64,000 nt of DNA, taken from the NCBI RefSeq assembly GCF_001522545.3, contig NC_031771.1, positions 2,038,283 through 2,102,282 of the forward strand, given 5' to 3'. Source of the stretch: Parus major. Taxonomy: Eukaryota > Chordata > Aves > Passeriformes > Paridae. The translations under genes were made by a program, and so were the position numbers. Of this stretch, positions 34,033 through 46,279 are shown piece by piece. Position 1 is the first letter of the stretch. Each line of letters begins with the position of its first letter. The notes under the pieces were generated by a model. It was given only the letters and a program-made list of their open reading frames with translations, did not search any database and was not told the origin of the DNA.

Positions 34033-37000
34033 ATTGAGAGTCGCTCCCCACATCCAACAATCACTAAGCTGTGCACTTCATGTGAGGCAGCACCAGGAAG
34101 TTAAGATGAGAAACCTGCCCACAAGACCTGTTGCTGAAACCGATTGTTTAAAAATACCTCTTGTGGTTACCTCCTCCATCAGTTGCTACTCCAGCAGCAG
34201 TCCCTAGCGAAGGCTGCTGCTGACAACCCACATCCGAGCTCCTCTCCACTGGAAGGAGGCAATTTGGTGAGCAGGAGTTGAAGGCCAAGGAGTGCCTGGT
34301 GCTCTGGAAGCACTGGGAAGGGCAGGCAGTGGAACCTCAGGCGCACTGACCTGCTTGGTTTGTTCACAACAGCCTCACAACAGCCGTGAGGACCAAGCTG
34401 TCACACAGAAGAGATGAAATCTCTGACTGGCCTCTGCTTCTCCAGCCTTCCAAGCAAAATAAATCCAAGGCATATCAGCTTAAGACTAATAGAAATTAAG
34501 GCACTGTATGAAATAAAAATGTGCAGAAACAATATCTTCTGCCTTAAAAGCTAATAAACTCGGGCTTCACCTCAACATTTGTGTAGCAACAGGAGATGAC
34601 CATCCTGGGACAACATCCCGCTCTGTGTGCTTTAGGGCTCAGGCATGACGGAGTATTGACAGATATTTGGGACAGCATGTTCTGGTGGAGCATTTTAAGA
34701 AAATACCAGTGCTGTCAAAGGGCAGGCTTTCATTTTATGCTTGTACAACTCCAGAATAAAATATTGCCTTTGGAGAATCTCACATATAATTTGATTAATA
34801 CAAACACATGAGGACTATCTCCATTTCTCAAAGCCTTGAACTTTTTCCCCCACACGTATGGTCCTACCTCAAAGCTCCCATCCATCCTCACCAAGGGAGG
34901 GGACATCCTCAAGGCACCTACCAGCTCATCCTCTGAGACCAGAGCATTCTTTTATCGAGCTCTGCAGTGGAGCAGGCAAGAGCCGCTCTCCAGGGCATGA
35001 TGTCTTCATGTACAGCCTTGGTTCTGTTGGGAAACGCAGCCTGGGGCACTGACATCCCTGGTTTTCTCCCCTGCAGCAGGGGCAGCATAATCCATGTTCA
35101 AGCACTGGTGGTACCCTAGGCCTAATGTGTCCTATCCATGACAGAGACAGAGGCAGTGAGGACACCAAGGCAGCAGAAGCTGAGGGACACTGCATTCCCA
35201 TCCCTCAAGACAACGTCTTCTGACCTTTTCTTTCTCCTTTCCCACCTATCTCACTTTGAGAGGTTAAATTCCAAGACTCCTCACTGAGTTGCTGGGGAGA
35301 TTCCAAGAGACATTAACTGCTTCTTGAAATGACTTCAAAAGACCTTTTTTTCCGTCTCGTATTAATAGCCGGAATGAGGAAATTGGTTTGGATTTCATAC
35401 TTACATCTGCTCCCCAAGTCTCCGCGCATTTCAAAACCCCATCTTAACCCAAGCCTCCTGCTATTAAGGGCTGCTACTCCATACAGGCACTCACACCCAT
35501 CCCTTTCCACTTCCCCACAGATCTACAGCCCTGCGTTCCAACTGGCAGCCAGAGGTACCAGAAATAACCACAAGAAAGGCTGCCAGGAAACCTCCAGCCA
35601 AGTTTTGAAAATCCAGGCACTTGACACAAGCCTCTATGCTTAGAGGGCTTCAGCTGAAGGCAACCTGAACTCAGGCTCAAAAGGTTTGTGTACCAGGGAT
35701 CAAATATCAAAAAAATGTAAATGCAATTACCTTTTTTCCTGCCCTCCCCATAAAAACATGCGGGAGAACAGTTGTTCTACAAGGCTGTTAGTGCATGCTT
35801 GTAACAGTCTGCTGCTGCTCCTGCCTCTCCGGTACTAGCTAATGGCTGGTTTTCATTCCTAAGTGGTTCCCCCAGCCCCCCCTGCCAAAGTCTATGCTAC
35901 AGTGATTTTGGAAACTGGGTCAAAACGCAATTACTACATTCCCATGCTTCGGGGTGGGGAGAGAAAAGAAAAGGAGGAAGAATGGCAAGAAGCACTGGCA
36001 GCGAGCCAGCGCTGTGCTCCCCACCCTCTCACCTGTGCCACAGCCCCGAGCGCTCCCACGGCCGCTCTTGTTTCCCAGCACAGGCGTCAGGGAAGTCCCA
36101 AGGCAGGGCCTCCTGGCAGACCCTGGCCACCCCTGCCCTCACGGCTGTGCTGGAGGTGGGGAGCAGGTGGAAGATGCAGCTGGGGATAGGGAAGAGACCC
36201 CCAGCCGTCAGCAACCCCTGCACACAACATGTGGTCTCTGCCCTGTGACTCCTGGGGAAAGCGGTGGCAGCATCCAGACCAACTCTCCAAAGCTCTCCCC
36301 CAGGATGTCAGTCCCATCTTTTCCCTTGGTGGGGCATAAGCAACACATTTCAGTACTTTGGCTCCCCTGCTCCACTGCAAACATTTTCCATGGGAGAAGG
36401 AAAATATTTGTGTTTAGACGTGCCCTCACTATTGTCACACTCGGAGCACAGTCTGTCATACCTTATCAAGTTGCACATCTTCAGCACGCAGATGGTTTGT
36501 GAGGCTTTCCAGTACGGAAAAGGAATGACTGGAAGGCTTATTTATGCCATGTCTTCCCACTTAGGTCTTTCTGAGAAACACAGAGCCCATTATACACGTC
36601 CCCTGCCTTCCTCTGTCCCTCATTGCTCCTTGTACACAGTTATCACAAACCAATTCCCTTTGCTGCTCCTCTCCTTGGTTTTGCTTTCCACAGTTCTCAG
36701 AGTATCAGCTCCAACTCTGCAGCATTTGCTGGCTCTGCTCCCAATTAATAACTGCAGGTTAGAGTTGGGTCGTTATGGCTGCAGATTAATGCTGAAAAAC
36801 ATTCAACAGCTTCTGAGAGATACAGAGAGGCACACAGCCTTTCTTCTTCTAACATGGAACATGGTTTATCTTGCTATCCCTGTGTTCCAGGGAGATGTTA
36901 TACCACTTATCTGAATGATTTTAACAGATCAAAAAGTTGGCTCCTCAAGAGCACCTGCCTCTGACAACAAGCCACAAGGCTGATGTTATCCGAGAAATAA

Positions 37001-40000
37001 CTGTATATGCTAGCACAGGCTAGACAGATCACACTTGGGATAAAAAAAAAATGAACTTTCATGAAATCACTCTGTCTTCATCCACATACCAGCAATTAAG
37101 CAAGCAGGAACACACAGCAAAATGACAGGTTTCCACTGGATATCTGAATTCTTTCAGACTTGTTGCAAGGCACGGGATTGTGAAAACCCCACAGCTGGCT
37201 TTCTGAGGACTCTCCAGCTCCTAAAATCTCCGTAAAGCTCTCCTGTTACAACAACAGAGCTGGTGTAAAAGACCTGGCAGCTGAGAAGAGTCTTACACAG
37301 GTCATGACCTGTATCAACAGGAAAAACTTGATGAAAAACCAAGTCTGGCACAGAGAGAGAAAAGGCAGAGCTATGATTTTAGACTGGAGATCCTTGTACC
37401 CCTCCTGATCAATTCTGCCTCTCAGTGTCCCCTCCCAAAGCAGGCTGCCCAGACCTACCTCCAGTCCCTCCACAGATCCAGCTGTCCCATGGGTTCTTTG
37501 AGCAGGAGCACCAGCGGCTCACAGCAGCTCGCCTTCCACATTTGCTCCAGTTCAGAGAGGCAGAGCCCAGCAAACGCTGTTCCACTGGGAGGCACACTCC
37601 AACTCCAGGCCTGTATGACATTTACTATAACCCACTTCTTCCCGCCCTCTACCCCCCCAATGAAAGGGATCAAAATAGTTTCCCCCCTGTGACATTTTGC
37701 TTCATTTGCCCAACAGGCTGTGGGAGCGTCTCCATGAAAGCCTCTGAAAGCCAAGCAAGAGCAGCAATGCCTGCCACCATCAGGGTGAGCCCCGAAGTGG
37801 GAGACACCCCGTGAACACCCAGTCTCTCTGCTGCCAGCACAGAGAGCGTGGGGTCCAGGACAAACCGCAGTATCCCACTGCTACACTTTGCTCTGCAGAT
37901 GCCACAGGTGAAAGGCGAGCTCTTCACCCGGTGACGCTGTAAGTAATACGTGTTGGCTGCCTGTCTGTGGGCCAAACTGCCCATCTTGGGGCTGATCTGA
38001 GCTCCTCACCTGACCCTTCACCCCGCTCACCTCAGCCCATCTGTCCCCTCGTGCGTTTTTCCTGGAAACGTGGTCCCTCCACGAGCCAGCCCCGCGTCCT
38101 GCCGCGTGCCCTCCCCGCACCGCTGCTGTGGGACCCCAGCTCAGGGGACATCCCACCTCACTCAGGGCAGCGTGCGCGGCCGTGAGGACACGGCACAACT
38201 GCCATCTCGTGTTTCAACTCCAGGCTGCCAACAAGCACAAGCAGCAATGAGAAGGGAAAGCTGCATCCAGTTGCAGATGAAGGCCAGATAACACCTGCCA
38301 CCAAAAAGAAAGAGCTGGCATTGAGAGCCAGCATGTACATTTTCTTCATGTACATTTTCTTCATGTACAGAAGCACTGAAGACATTGGAGACCTGTGGTT
38401 CAGCAATGGACTCCACAGCGCTCCTCCCTTATGTCACTTGGATTATTCCTCATTGCACCTACACTTGCCCTCATCCTGGTTCTGAACCCAAAAGCAAGGG
38501 CTTGACTACTCATTCAAAAAGCAAGACATGCCTCCACAAAACCCTTATCTCAGACACTAAGATGGGTAAAATTCTCTAATTGTATTCATTCTCCACAGCC
38601 AGCTCTCTTGGAGCGCAGAGTACACCTTGCTTCCATTTCTACCTAAACCCCTCGCACACCTTACTCAGCAGTTACAAGCAAACAGAGCTTGTGTCTGTCT
38701 CACTTTTCAAGGCAAACATACGAGATAAAATACCAAACCCAGAAGCCATTCCCAAGGAAATCCCTTTTCCCCTCCATCTCAGACACTGCAAGTGTCTGGG
38801 AAGGAACTGACTCGCAGCATGAATCAGCTGGGCTCACGTCTGGCTGAAGCGCTGTTTTTTGCCTGTCCCTTTGAAGTCCTGCAGCGGGCGTAGCTGTGGT
38901 AACGCCGGCGTGGGCTGCGGTGTTTGGCTACTCCTGCACAGCCCTTGCCAGCACCCTGCTTTGCCCCAGAGCCTGCTGAGCTGCTCAAAGAGGCTGACAG
39001 CCTCTGCTCCCCAGCGCTTAGGATGGAACAGGCACTTGGGGAGATGCTCCCACCTGCCATGGACAGGTACAGAGAGGAATGGACTCACTCGTCTGCCATC
39101 CCCAGCACGGAAAAAACAAAACCAGTTTAACCCCACTCCACTGCCTTTCTCATTTCCTTCTCATTCCAGTGCGCCTCCAGGCAATGGAAACTCATTATTA
39201 GCCTCCAGTTAAGCCTCAGAAGAGATTTTCCTTCTGTAATTAACTCTTCACAACAATCACTTTTTCCTGCTACCTTTTTGCTAGGACTTGTGGCAAACAA
39301 GTCTGAAAACATTTTAAAACATCATTGATTTAAGGAATGGCACTAAGTGATAGAATTGAGAATGGAAATAAATTCTAGAAATAAGATTCAGGCCAGCACA
39401 TTAAGTATGAGGTGCAGGAAACTTAGCTGGGTTTTTGCCCCCGGAGTTATCCCAGTTCAGTGTCCACAGGAAGATGCATTCTGACATGTACAGGTTTGGG
39501 AAGCAGAAACATGACAGTGCTTTCATACCTGGTACAAATGAAGTCAGTATGCCAAGTTACCTGGGAATATTCAAGTCTGATACACCTGAACAGGTAATCA
39601 CAGCCCAACAACCAGCCTGTCAGGTTATTCTGTTTTGGGTTTGTTTTTTTTTCCCTTTGGAAATCTGAATTGTCAGCCCCTTACATTAACATGCATTTGG
39701 GAACAAAGCCAAAGCAATACTGCTCCTAGTCCAAGAACACCTAATGAAGAACTGAATCCTGCTCAAGTCAAAGGCACAAGGTAGAAGAAAAAGAATGAAA
39801 AGGCACAGAAAAAGAACACAGCAGAGTATCCAACAGGTATGTCTCTTTTAAGGCTTAAGGATTTCAGTACATTGGAAAGAACTTACTGTTGATGTCATTA
39901 AAACTCTGGAAGGGGCAATATTCTGAATTCAGGGTGCAGCCATTGCAGAAAGCAGGAGAATTTAAAATTCTTCAGCTCCATGGAAATTAATACCAGGTAG

Positions 40001-42092
40001 GGGAGGGTGATTTGTAACAAACCCAGCTATTTTTAACTGTTAAAATGTACATCTCTCACTTGTACAGCTGGCACAGGTGTCACACAATTAATGGGTCCTA
40101 CTAAGACATGCTGTGGTACTGAACACTCCAGATGTGCCCTTAAAGATGAGTTGCAGAAGGAGATGCAAAGGTTAAGTGAAAGCCATTTCCTTTCCAGCAC
40201 AGGACACACCAAACCTGCCCCTGCTCAGCAGGGCACACGCCAGGGAGCCGGCGCCGAGCTGTGACAGGAATAGATTCCAGAGGGAGCAGTGGATCCCCAG
40301 GACCCTAAGACCAATGCCAGACTCTGCTCCGTGTCCCATGTCCCATTCCATCCTCTTTTCCCCTCTTTGGAAAGTGGAGCCTGGCCTCATGTTCTTGACA
40401 CCCATCCTCCAGACACTTGTATGCACTAGTTAGATTCCCTCTCAGTTTGCACCACCCTGTCCTGCCAAGCCTCTGGACATCCTAGCAGAGAGTTTTGGAT
40501 CTCTTCCACGGGAATGACAGGCGAACAAATCACATCCCTACTCAGGCCAGCTCAATCCCTAGATTTCACCACTTCTCTGTATGGCCCACTAAATCCCTAC
40601 TGAAAACATGAATGAGCCCAACATGCTCTTGGAAAATACACAGTTCAGTCCCAACCATGTTTGTTTAGAGGTGTTTCAAAAAGAAAACAAAAATAAATCT
40701 CATTTATCCATTGAGTTGTTGAGGCAGCATTGAAAACATCTTTAAAATACACAATTCCATCCATTTGTCAGAAAATTAATAGTTTATATGGATTCTGTCT
40801 GCAAGTCTGAACACTTGTACTGTGCCCTTGCTGAACATATTTCTTTCATCTGACTTTTGGCCAGTATTGAGGGAAGGCTCTCAAGAAAACCTGCTGCCAC
40901 TTGTTGAGCACTTCAGGTCTTTCTCTCATGGGGTTCTGAGATTTAGCAATTCTGTATCTAAAACTTACTGAATATTATTTCTGCCTGTTGCTGATCCTCT
41001 TGTTAGTAAACTGATATTTTTTCACTGGTATCTACTTCTATTGGTTCCTTATTAGTGAAAAGGTATTGGTTAAACCTGTAAGGGGAGGCAACTCATTCCA
41101 GAGCCTTCTCCTTAGGTTGTCTTAAACCAAGACAAGCCCCAAAATGAATATTGGTGAGGAAAGGAGAAAAAACATTAAATAAATTGAAACAAGAACACTT
41201 GTGCTGCTGTCTGTAGAATGAGGATCCTAAAGAAAGATACAAAAATCCTCTTAGAAGGCATTTTGAGAACCAAAGAAGAAAGGAATTAACTTACTTCTGT
41301 TATTAAGTAGTCTCTCAATTGATTTGCCAGTGAGACCAGAGTTAAAGACAGAAAACACCACTGACTCACCCAGAGCCCTGCTCAAGTTCCTTAAACTTCT
41401 CCATGCTTTGATCTCCACAAAGGAAAAACCAGGAGATCTTCCTTCTCAGAGCCTGAGAAGTGACAAGCACAACAGTCCCCGAAGATGAGGGAGAGCACTC
41501 ACAGCTCTGCCTTTTCAGCCCCTTCCAGAGGGAGCGCTGGGCACAGCCTTAAAGATCCAAATTTATTTCCTGGAAAACTTGGGCCAATTGATTCATTTAC
41601 AACTTCATGGCTTTCAAAATCAGGGCTCATTTTAGTCTTGAGAATTTTCCTGTTAACAACAACAAATCATCCAGTTCTTCAGTGACAAAATTATTTCTTG
41701 TAGCACTTCCTTTGTGACAGAGGAAATCACAGTAAGAAGAGACATGGGAGACTTACAGCTAACCATATCTCCATACTTCCTGTCCAACACCTGCCTCACA
41801 GGAATAACACCACTCACTCCTGTTGCTAATGCTACAGGAGGCAGGGAATGGACACCTTGTTTAAGCAGGTAATTTTGCAAGACCTTTTATATAGCAGTTT
41901 CCTACGAACGATTTCAGGATACAGAGTGGATATCTGAAATGGTTCCCACTCTTGTGTCACCAGGAATTTCATCCAAAAATCCCTGCTTTGTTAGCTGCCC
42001 CACCAAGTTCCCAAATCCTAGCAGCATATTTACAGGTCCACGTATTCCAACACTTCCTTGTGCTCTATGGTTTGGGGCCCATGCCCACACGC
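34033..42092. other. Intergenic, no gene seen
   Basis: There are eight kilobases without recognisable exons, RNA genes or transposons. The longest plus-strand ORF (36264-36914, 216 codons) has no family resemblance or splice signals. A short exact tandem repeat at 38332-38369 is the only structured sequence. GC is somewhat higher at 35990-36200 and 38000-38200, without an island-like CpG density. Confidence 0.6.
38332..38369. repeat. Exact 15-bp tandem repeat, 2.5 copies
   Basis: The unit CATGTACATTTTCTT is repeated twice without a mismatch and then CATGTACA follows. A recent slippage or duplication event is likely. Confidence 0.9.
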
Positions 42093-42186
42093 TGCAGAGA
42101 CACGTGTCCCGTTCCACGGCAGGAGCTTGGAACCAGATGAGTTTGAAGGTCCCCTCCAACCCAAACTGTTCCAGGATTCCATGGTT
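42093..42186 (+). mobile_element. CR1 LINE 3'-end fragment
   Basis: It reads GTGTCCCGTTCCACGGCAGG, then GGAACCAGATGAGTTTGAAG and GTCCCCTCCAACCCAAACTG, ending TTCCAGGATTCCATGG. This is a diverged CR1 terminal segment of about 95 bases. Confidence 0.88.
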
Positions 42187-45100
42187 TTGGTTGCAAAGCA
42201 GCACTAATCTCACAGAGTGTGTGCATCGCTCACTTAAAATTTCTTGCAGGGGTTGCTGCAGGATCTAATTAAAAGTGATTATAATTAGCTCTGTAGTATT
42301 TCCCCTCACACTTTTGCATGAGTAATCAACTGAAGACGCCAAAACTCAAAACACAAGGGGATTTATCTGGGATGCAGAGACATAAAAAGGCTCCTTCCTC
42401 TCAGAGCTGACACCCCGTTGTCACATTTGTACAACTGCCACCGGAAGCCTGTCAAATGTTACGTGCCATCAATGTCATGGGCTGAAGTAGCCCAGGCTCA
42501 GAAAACAGGGTTCGTTTGTCTGAAGCCAAGCAACTTGACCACTGCTTCTTTCTGTCCTGCTGTGCATTATTAAAAGGTCACCAGAAACAAGAGCTCTGAA
42601 ATGGTCTCTGCAGTTCTTTTGAACAGGATCTTTCTTCTCCTTCCTGTATTGGAAAGCAGGGAAGTTTTTAACTCAATTTAGAAAACATTATCTCCAAGTC
42701 AGAGCTAGCACCCAGTGAAATCGGTGGGGGAATCCATTTCTCTTGAAATCACTTGAAATTCTTTGCTAGCTCAGACAAACACCAGGTTGAAAAACCTGCC
42801 AAAGCTTTTTCTTACTCATCAACCAAAGAGCTGACATTACTCCATCCTCCTTCCCTTTGAGTGGTCAGACATTTTCCGTGGCCATTTAACAGCCTGCTGG
42901 AAAATCTCCCCGCTTCTGCCAACCTGCCAGATCCTCTCTTTGATGACCCTGAGAGCACAGAGCAAAGCTAAACTTTTTACCAGAGCACTTTTCCTGGGTG
43001 GGATGCACTAATGTGCCTCTGGAAGAAGAAGAATAGGCAGCTGGCCAAGACAGGAATGCTGCTGCAGGCATGAGTGGTTTATCTTCTGTTTGATCTTTTC
43101 TGCTAAGGGATGACAAGAATGGACTTAATAAATCTGCATAAACACATGAAAGAAGCACGAGTCTGGGGTGATTTGGTGAGCAAAGACAATTCTGTGTTGT
43201 CAGCACGGATGCTCTGACACAGTGGAACATTCATGTTATAAAGAGCATCATTACAAAGACAGCAGTCATTCTTTTAAGATGAAGAAGCTCCTAACTAAGC
43301 AACAAGATGGAACAAAGTAAGAAAAAGTATCCACATTTTTAAGTTTCCCATTCATTTTTTTTAAGAAATATTTTCTGATTCCTTTGTATGGAAAGAAGAA
43401 ATGCTTCTAAGATACCATGAGATCAGTATCAGAGTACCAGGCATAGAGCTTCCTACAAGAACTTTCACCCGTGTTTTAACTAGGATGTCTGTTCCTTCCT
43501 GCCTACACGACTTCAACGCTGTTTTCCAGCCTCAGCTCTCTACCTCTAGTGCCACAATTACTTCCATCCCTTATCTCTGCACCTTACTCGATCTCTTTGA
43601 TGAGTTGTGCAATGTTTATTCACCATTTGATCTTCTCAGATTGTTTCATAGCAACAGACAACAGTTTATGGTGGATATTGTGTGAAAACTCTCCAGCAGA
43701 ACGTGCCTATGAATCCTGCTGCTTTCTTGCATAATGTGACTGTCTTTGGAACAATAATGCTGGCCAACAACTTACCTTAATTTTATGCTAAAATTAGAGC
43801 GGTTGAGCATTATTTATTTCGAGTCCACTGGTTTTAGTGAATACCAGGAAGTAGTGAGAATGTGTCCCATGCACTGCAACCCCTACAGCTTCATCCACAA
43901 CACTCAGGCAACGGCACTTGCAAAATCAGAGCAGTCAGAGCAGAAAACACTGCGTGGCAGCTACACCCAGGAGAAGTTCAATGTGCCCACCACATTCCTT
44001 GGACTGAACACCTTCAGTAAAAGGGAGACCCAAACCTTGGCACTTGGATTCAAAAGAGCTTCTCAGCGTCATAAAGAAAACCATATTCAAAGACCCCCAA
44101 GCAGTACAGGAAAACGTAAAACCAAATTTTTTCCAGCTAAGTCTCAAGGTGTTGCAGTTTTGGCAGCTGCAAACTGAGCTCCCTGAGCTCCCTCCTGCCC
44201 CCCAGAACAGGATGCAAGTGGAGAAATTCAGGCATTTCTTACTATATCAGGCAGGCAGGTAAAAGGCTTAAGTGATGTTTAGCATCCACATTAATTTTGT
44301 GACCAAGCACTTCTGAAGAGACAAAACAATGGCCTGTCTTCAGTTTCATAAGGAGAAGTGCCTAAAAGCACAAAAAGTGTCCAGACTTTGCAGTTCTCTA
44401 ACCTTTCCTGGTGAAGTGCCATCAGCTGCCAAACAGCACAGTCCCTTTCCCTTGGCAACTGAACCACGTCCTTCATAATCCTTGAACCAGTCCCTGCTTA
44501 CACAAGGGTCCCCAAATCTTTCCTGAGGGCTCTAGGAGAGATCCTGACCTTTGGCTTTGTCTTTCTCCCTCACTCTCTCTGGGCTTGCTTAAGTCTGGGC
44601 CCTATTTACCGTCTCTCCTCTAAGATCTTTTCCAATTTACACATCATCAGTCATTTTCCCATGTCCAACAAGGCAAGTGAAGGTTTTGCAATATAAGACT
44701 TCACCAGTATATTCACATTTCCTGCTGCTACTTAATTTGACTTATTGGAACAGGTCACTGACTCCTTTATTTATACTGTCTGTATTTCAAACGAAAATGC
44801 AGTGCTCTCAATCAATTTTCCAAATAGCTGCTAAGATTTTTAAACAGAAGGGTCCAAATATACAAAACAACCAGGCACAGACATGTTCACCCATTCAGTT
44901 TTTCAAAACACACTTGGTTCACTGGGTAAGGCCACCCATGAAATTCCTGATTTGTTTCCTTCAATATGGGAAGTAAAAAAAGCACTCCTGATCATCTTAC
45001 AAATAGTTTGATAGATTTCTATGTCCACTGCATCATGGTGATATTTTATAATATGGACTATCCTCCCAAAATTAGATTTTACACCACCAATATTGACAAT

Positions 45101-46010
45101 TTAATTCCTTGCAAATAAACAAAGGGTGAAACCGTCCTTTCTGGCAACGTTATGATCTTAGATAAGGCATATCCCATTCCCCTTCCATCTTCCATTCTAA
45201 GATCTTATGCCATCAGCACACAAAGGGGAAGGAAAAGTACGAACTGTTCAGATACATCAACTCCTTTTTACGGGAGAAGCCCTGGAGCTTCTGACCATGT
45301 AAATAAATACCTGACTGTTATAGAAGAGCAAGGACCAGAAACAGGTTCTCTGACACATTCCAAAAATAAACACGGCTGTTCCATCCCCATTATCAGACAT
45401 ACCTGATCCGAGTCTCAGCAGGGGCCACTTGTCTGAGCAAGCAACATCACGTCTCAGGATGGCAGAGCTCTCGTGACCTTTATTGTTATTTCTGTTATCA
45501 AGGACATCACAAAACGCTCTTCCTTGGAAGTGATGTTTGGCTCTGTTTTTCTGCTGGAGGAAGGATTCCATTTTTCCTTTTAATTGTTTATTGTTGTAGG
45601 GATCAGTGCTTTTAAGGTATTTCATGTAAGAATTTTTCACACAGAAATAGATACTGACTCACTGGAAGAAGACAAAAGCTGAGCAATTTGAAAACAGGGC
45701 TTTTGGTACCCTTAGCTACATCTCCACCACCACAGGCTACAGATGTGGAATTCTAAGCCCTAGAAAGACTTGCTTTTCATGTTAGGAAACCTTTGCTTTC
45801 CACTTAACAGCTGCTCTGACCACATTAAATCCTTCAAACCAATAAATACAGGGAAACAAGGGGAACTTCCTTCTCCACTGGAAAGAACAGAAACTTAGTT
45901 CCAGTGCTAAGAATCTGCTGGCTGTCCTGTCTCTCCTGTTCGAAGGCTTCACTCTAAACTCTCAAAACAACTCTCAAGAGACACGTTCTCTAAACAAGAC
46001 AGCAATTTTT
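42187..46010. other. Intergenic, no gene seen; possible regulatory block at 42245-42330
   Basis: No coding exon or RNA gene was seen. Just right of the CR1 piece, GGATCTAATTAAAAGTGATT and TATAATTAGCTCTG cluster several TAATTA-type homeodomain cores in repeat-free sequence. The remainder has ordinary composition. Confidence 0.5.
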
Positions 46011-46279
46011 ATAGGGCAGGACAGGAATGACAAGACAACTGGGAATGGTTTAACATGGACACAGGGAAGGTTTAGGTATTATGAAGAAACTGTTTCCTGT
46101 GAGGGTGGTGAGGCCCTGGTTGCCCAGAGAGGCTGTGGCTGCTCCATCCCAAAAAGTGTTCCAGGCCAGGTTGGATGGGGCTTGGAGCAACCTGGGTGAG
46201 TGGCAGGTGTCCCTTCCCGTGGCAGGGGCTGGAGATGTGCTTTAAGATGTGCTTTAATGTCCCTTCCAACCCAAACCAG
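46011..46279 (+). mobile_element. CR1 LINE fragment, longest in the window
   Basis: CR1 order is kept: GGGAATGGTTTAACATGGAC, GGGAAGGTTTAGGTATTATG, CTGTTTCCTGTGAGGGTGGT, GAGGCCCTGGTTGCCCAGAG, GCCAGGTTGGATGGGGCTTG, GGCAGGTGTCCCTTCCCGTG and CCCTTCCAACCCAAACCA. An exact 12-base duplication (GATGTGCTTTAA at 46234-46245 and 46246-46257) interrupts the tail. The terminal ATTCTGTGATTCT repeats are lost. Non-coding. Confidence 0.95.

Noticed and set aside
36264..36914. 216-codon plus-strand ORF
   Set aside because: There are no family motifs, no promoter or splice context, and the composition is like the surrounding intergenic DNA.
45257..45640. 127-codon minus-strand ORF with an internal GTATGT donor-like site
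   Set aside because: No clear acceptor and no homology; the region is intergenic with ordinary composition.
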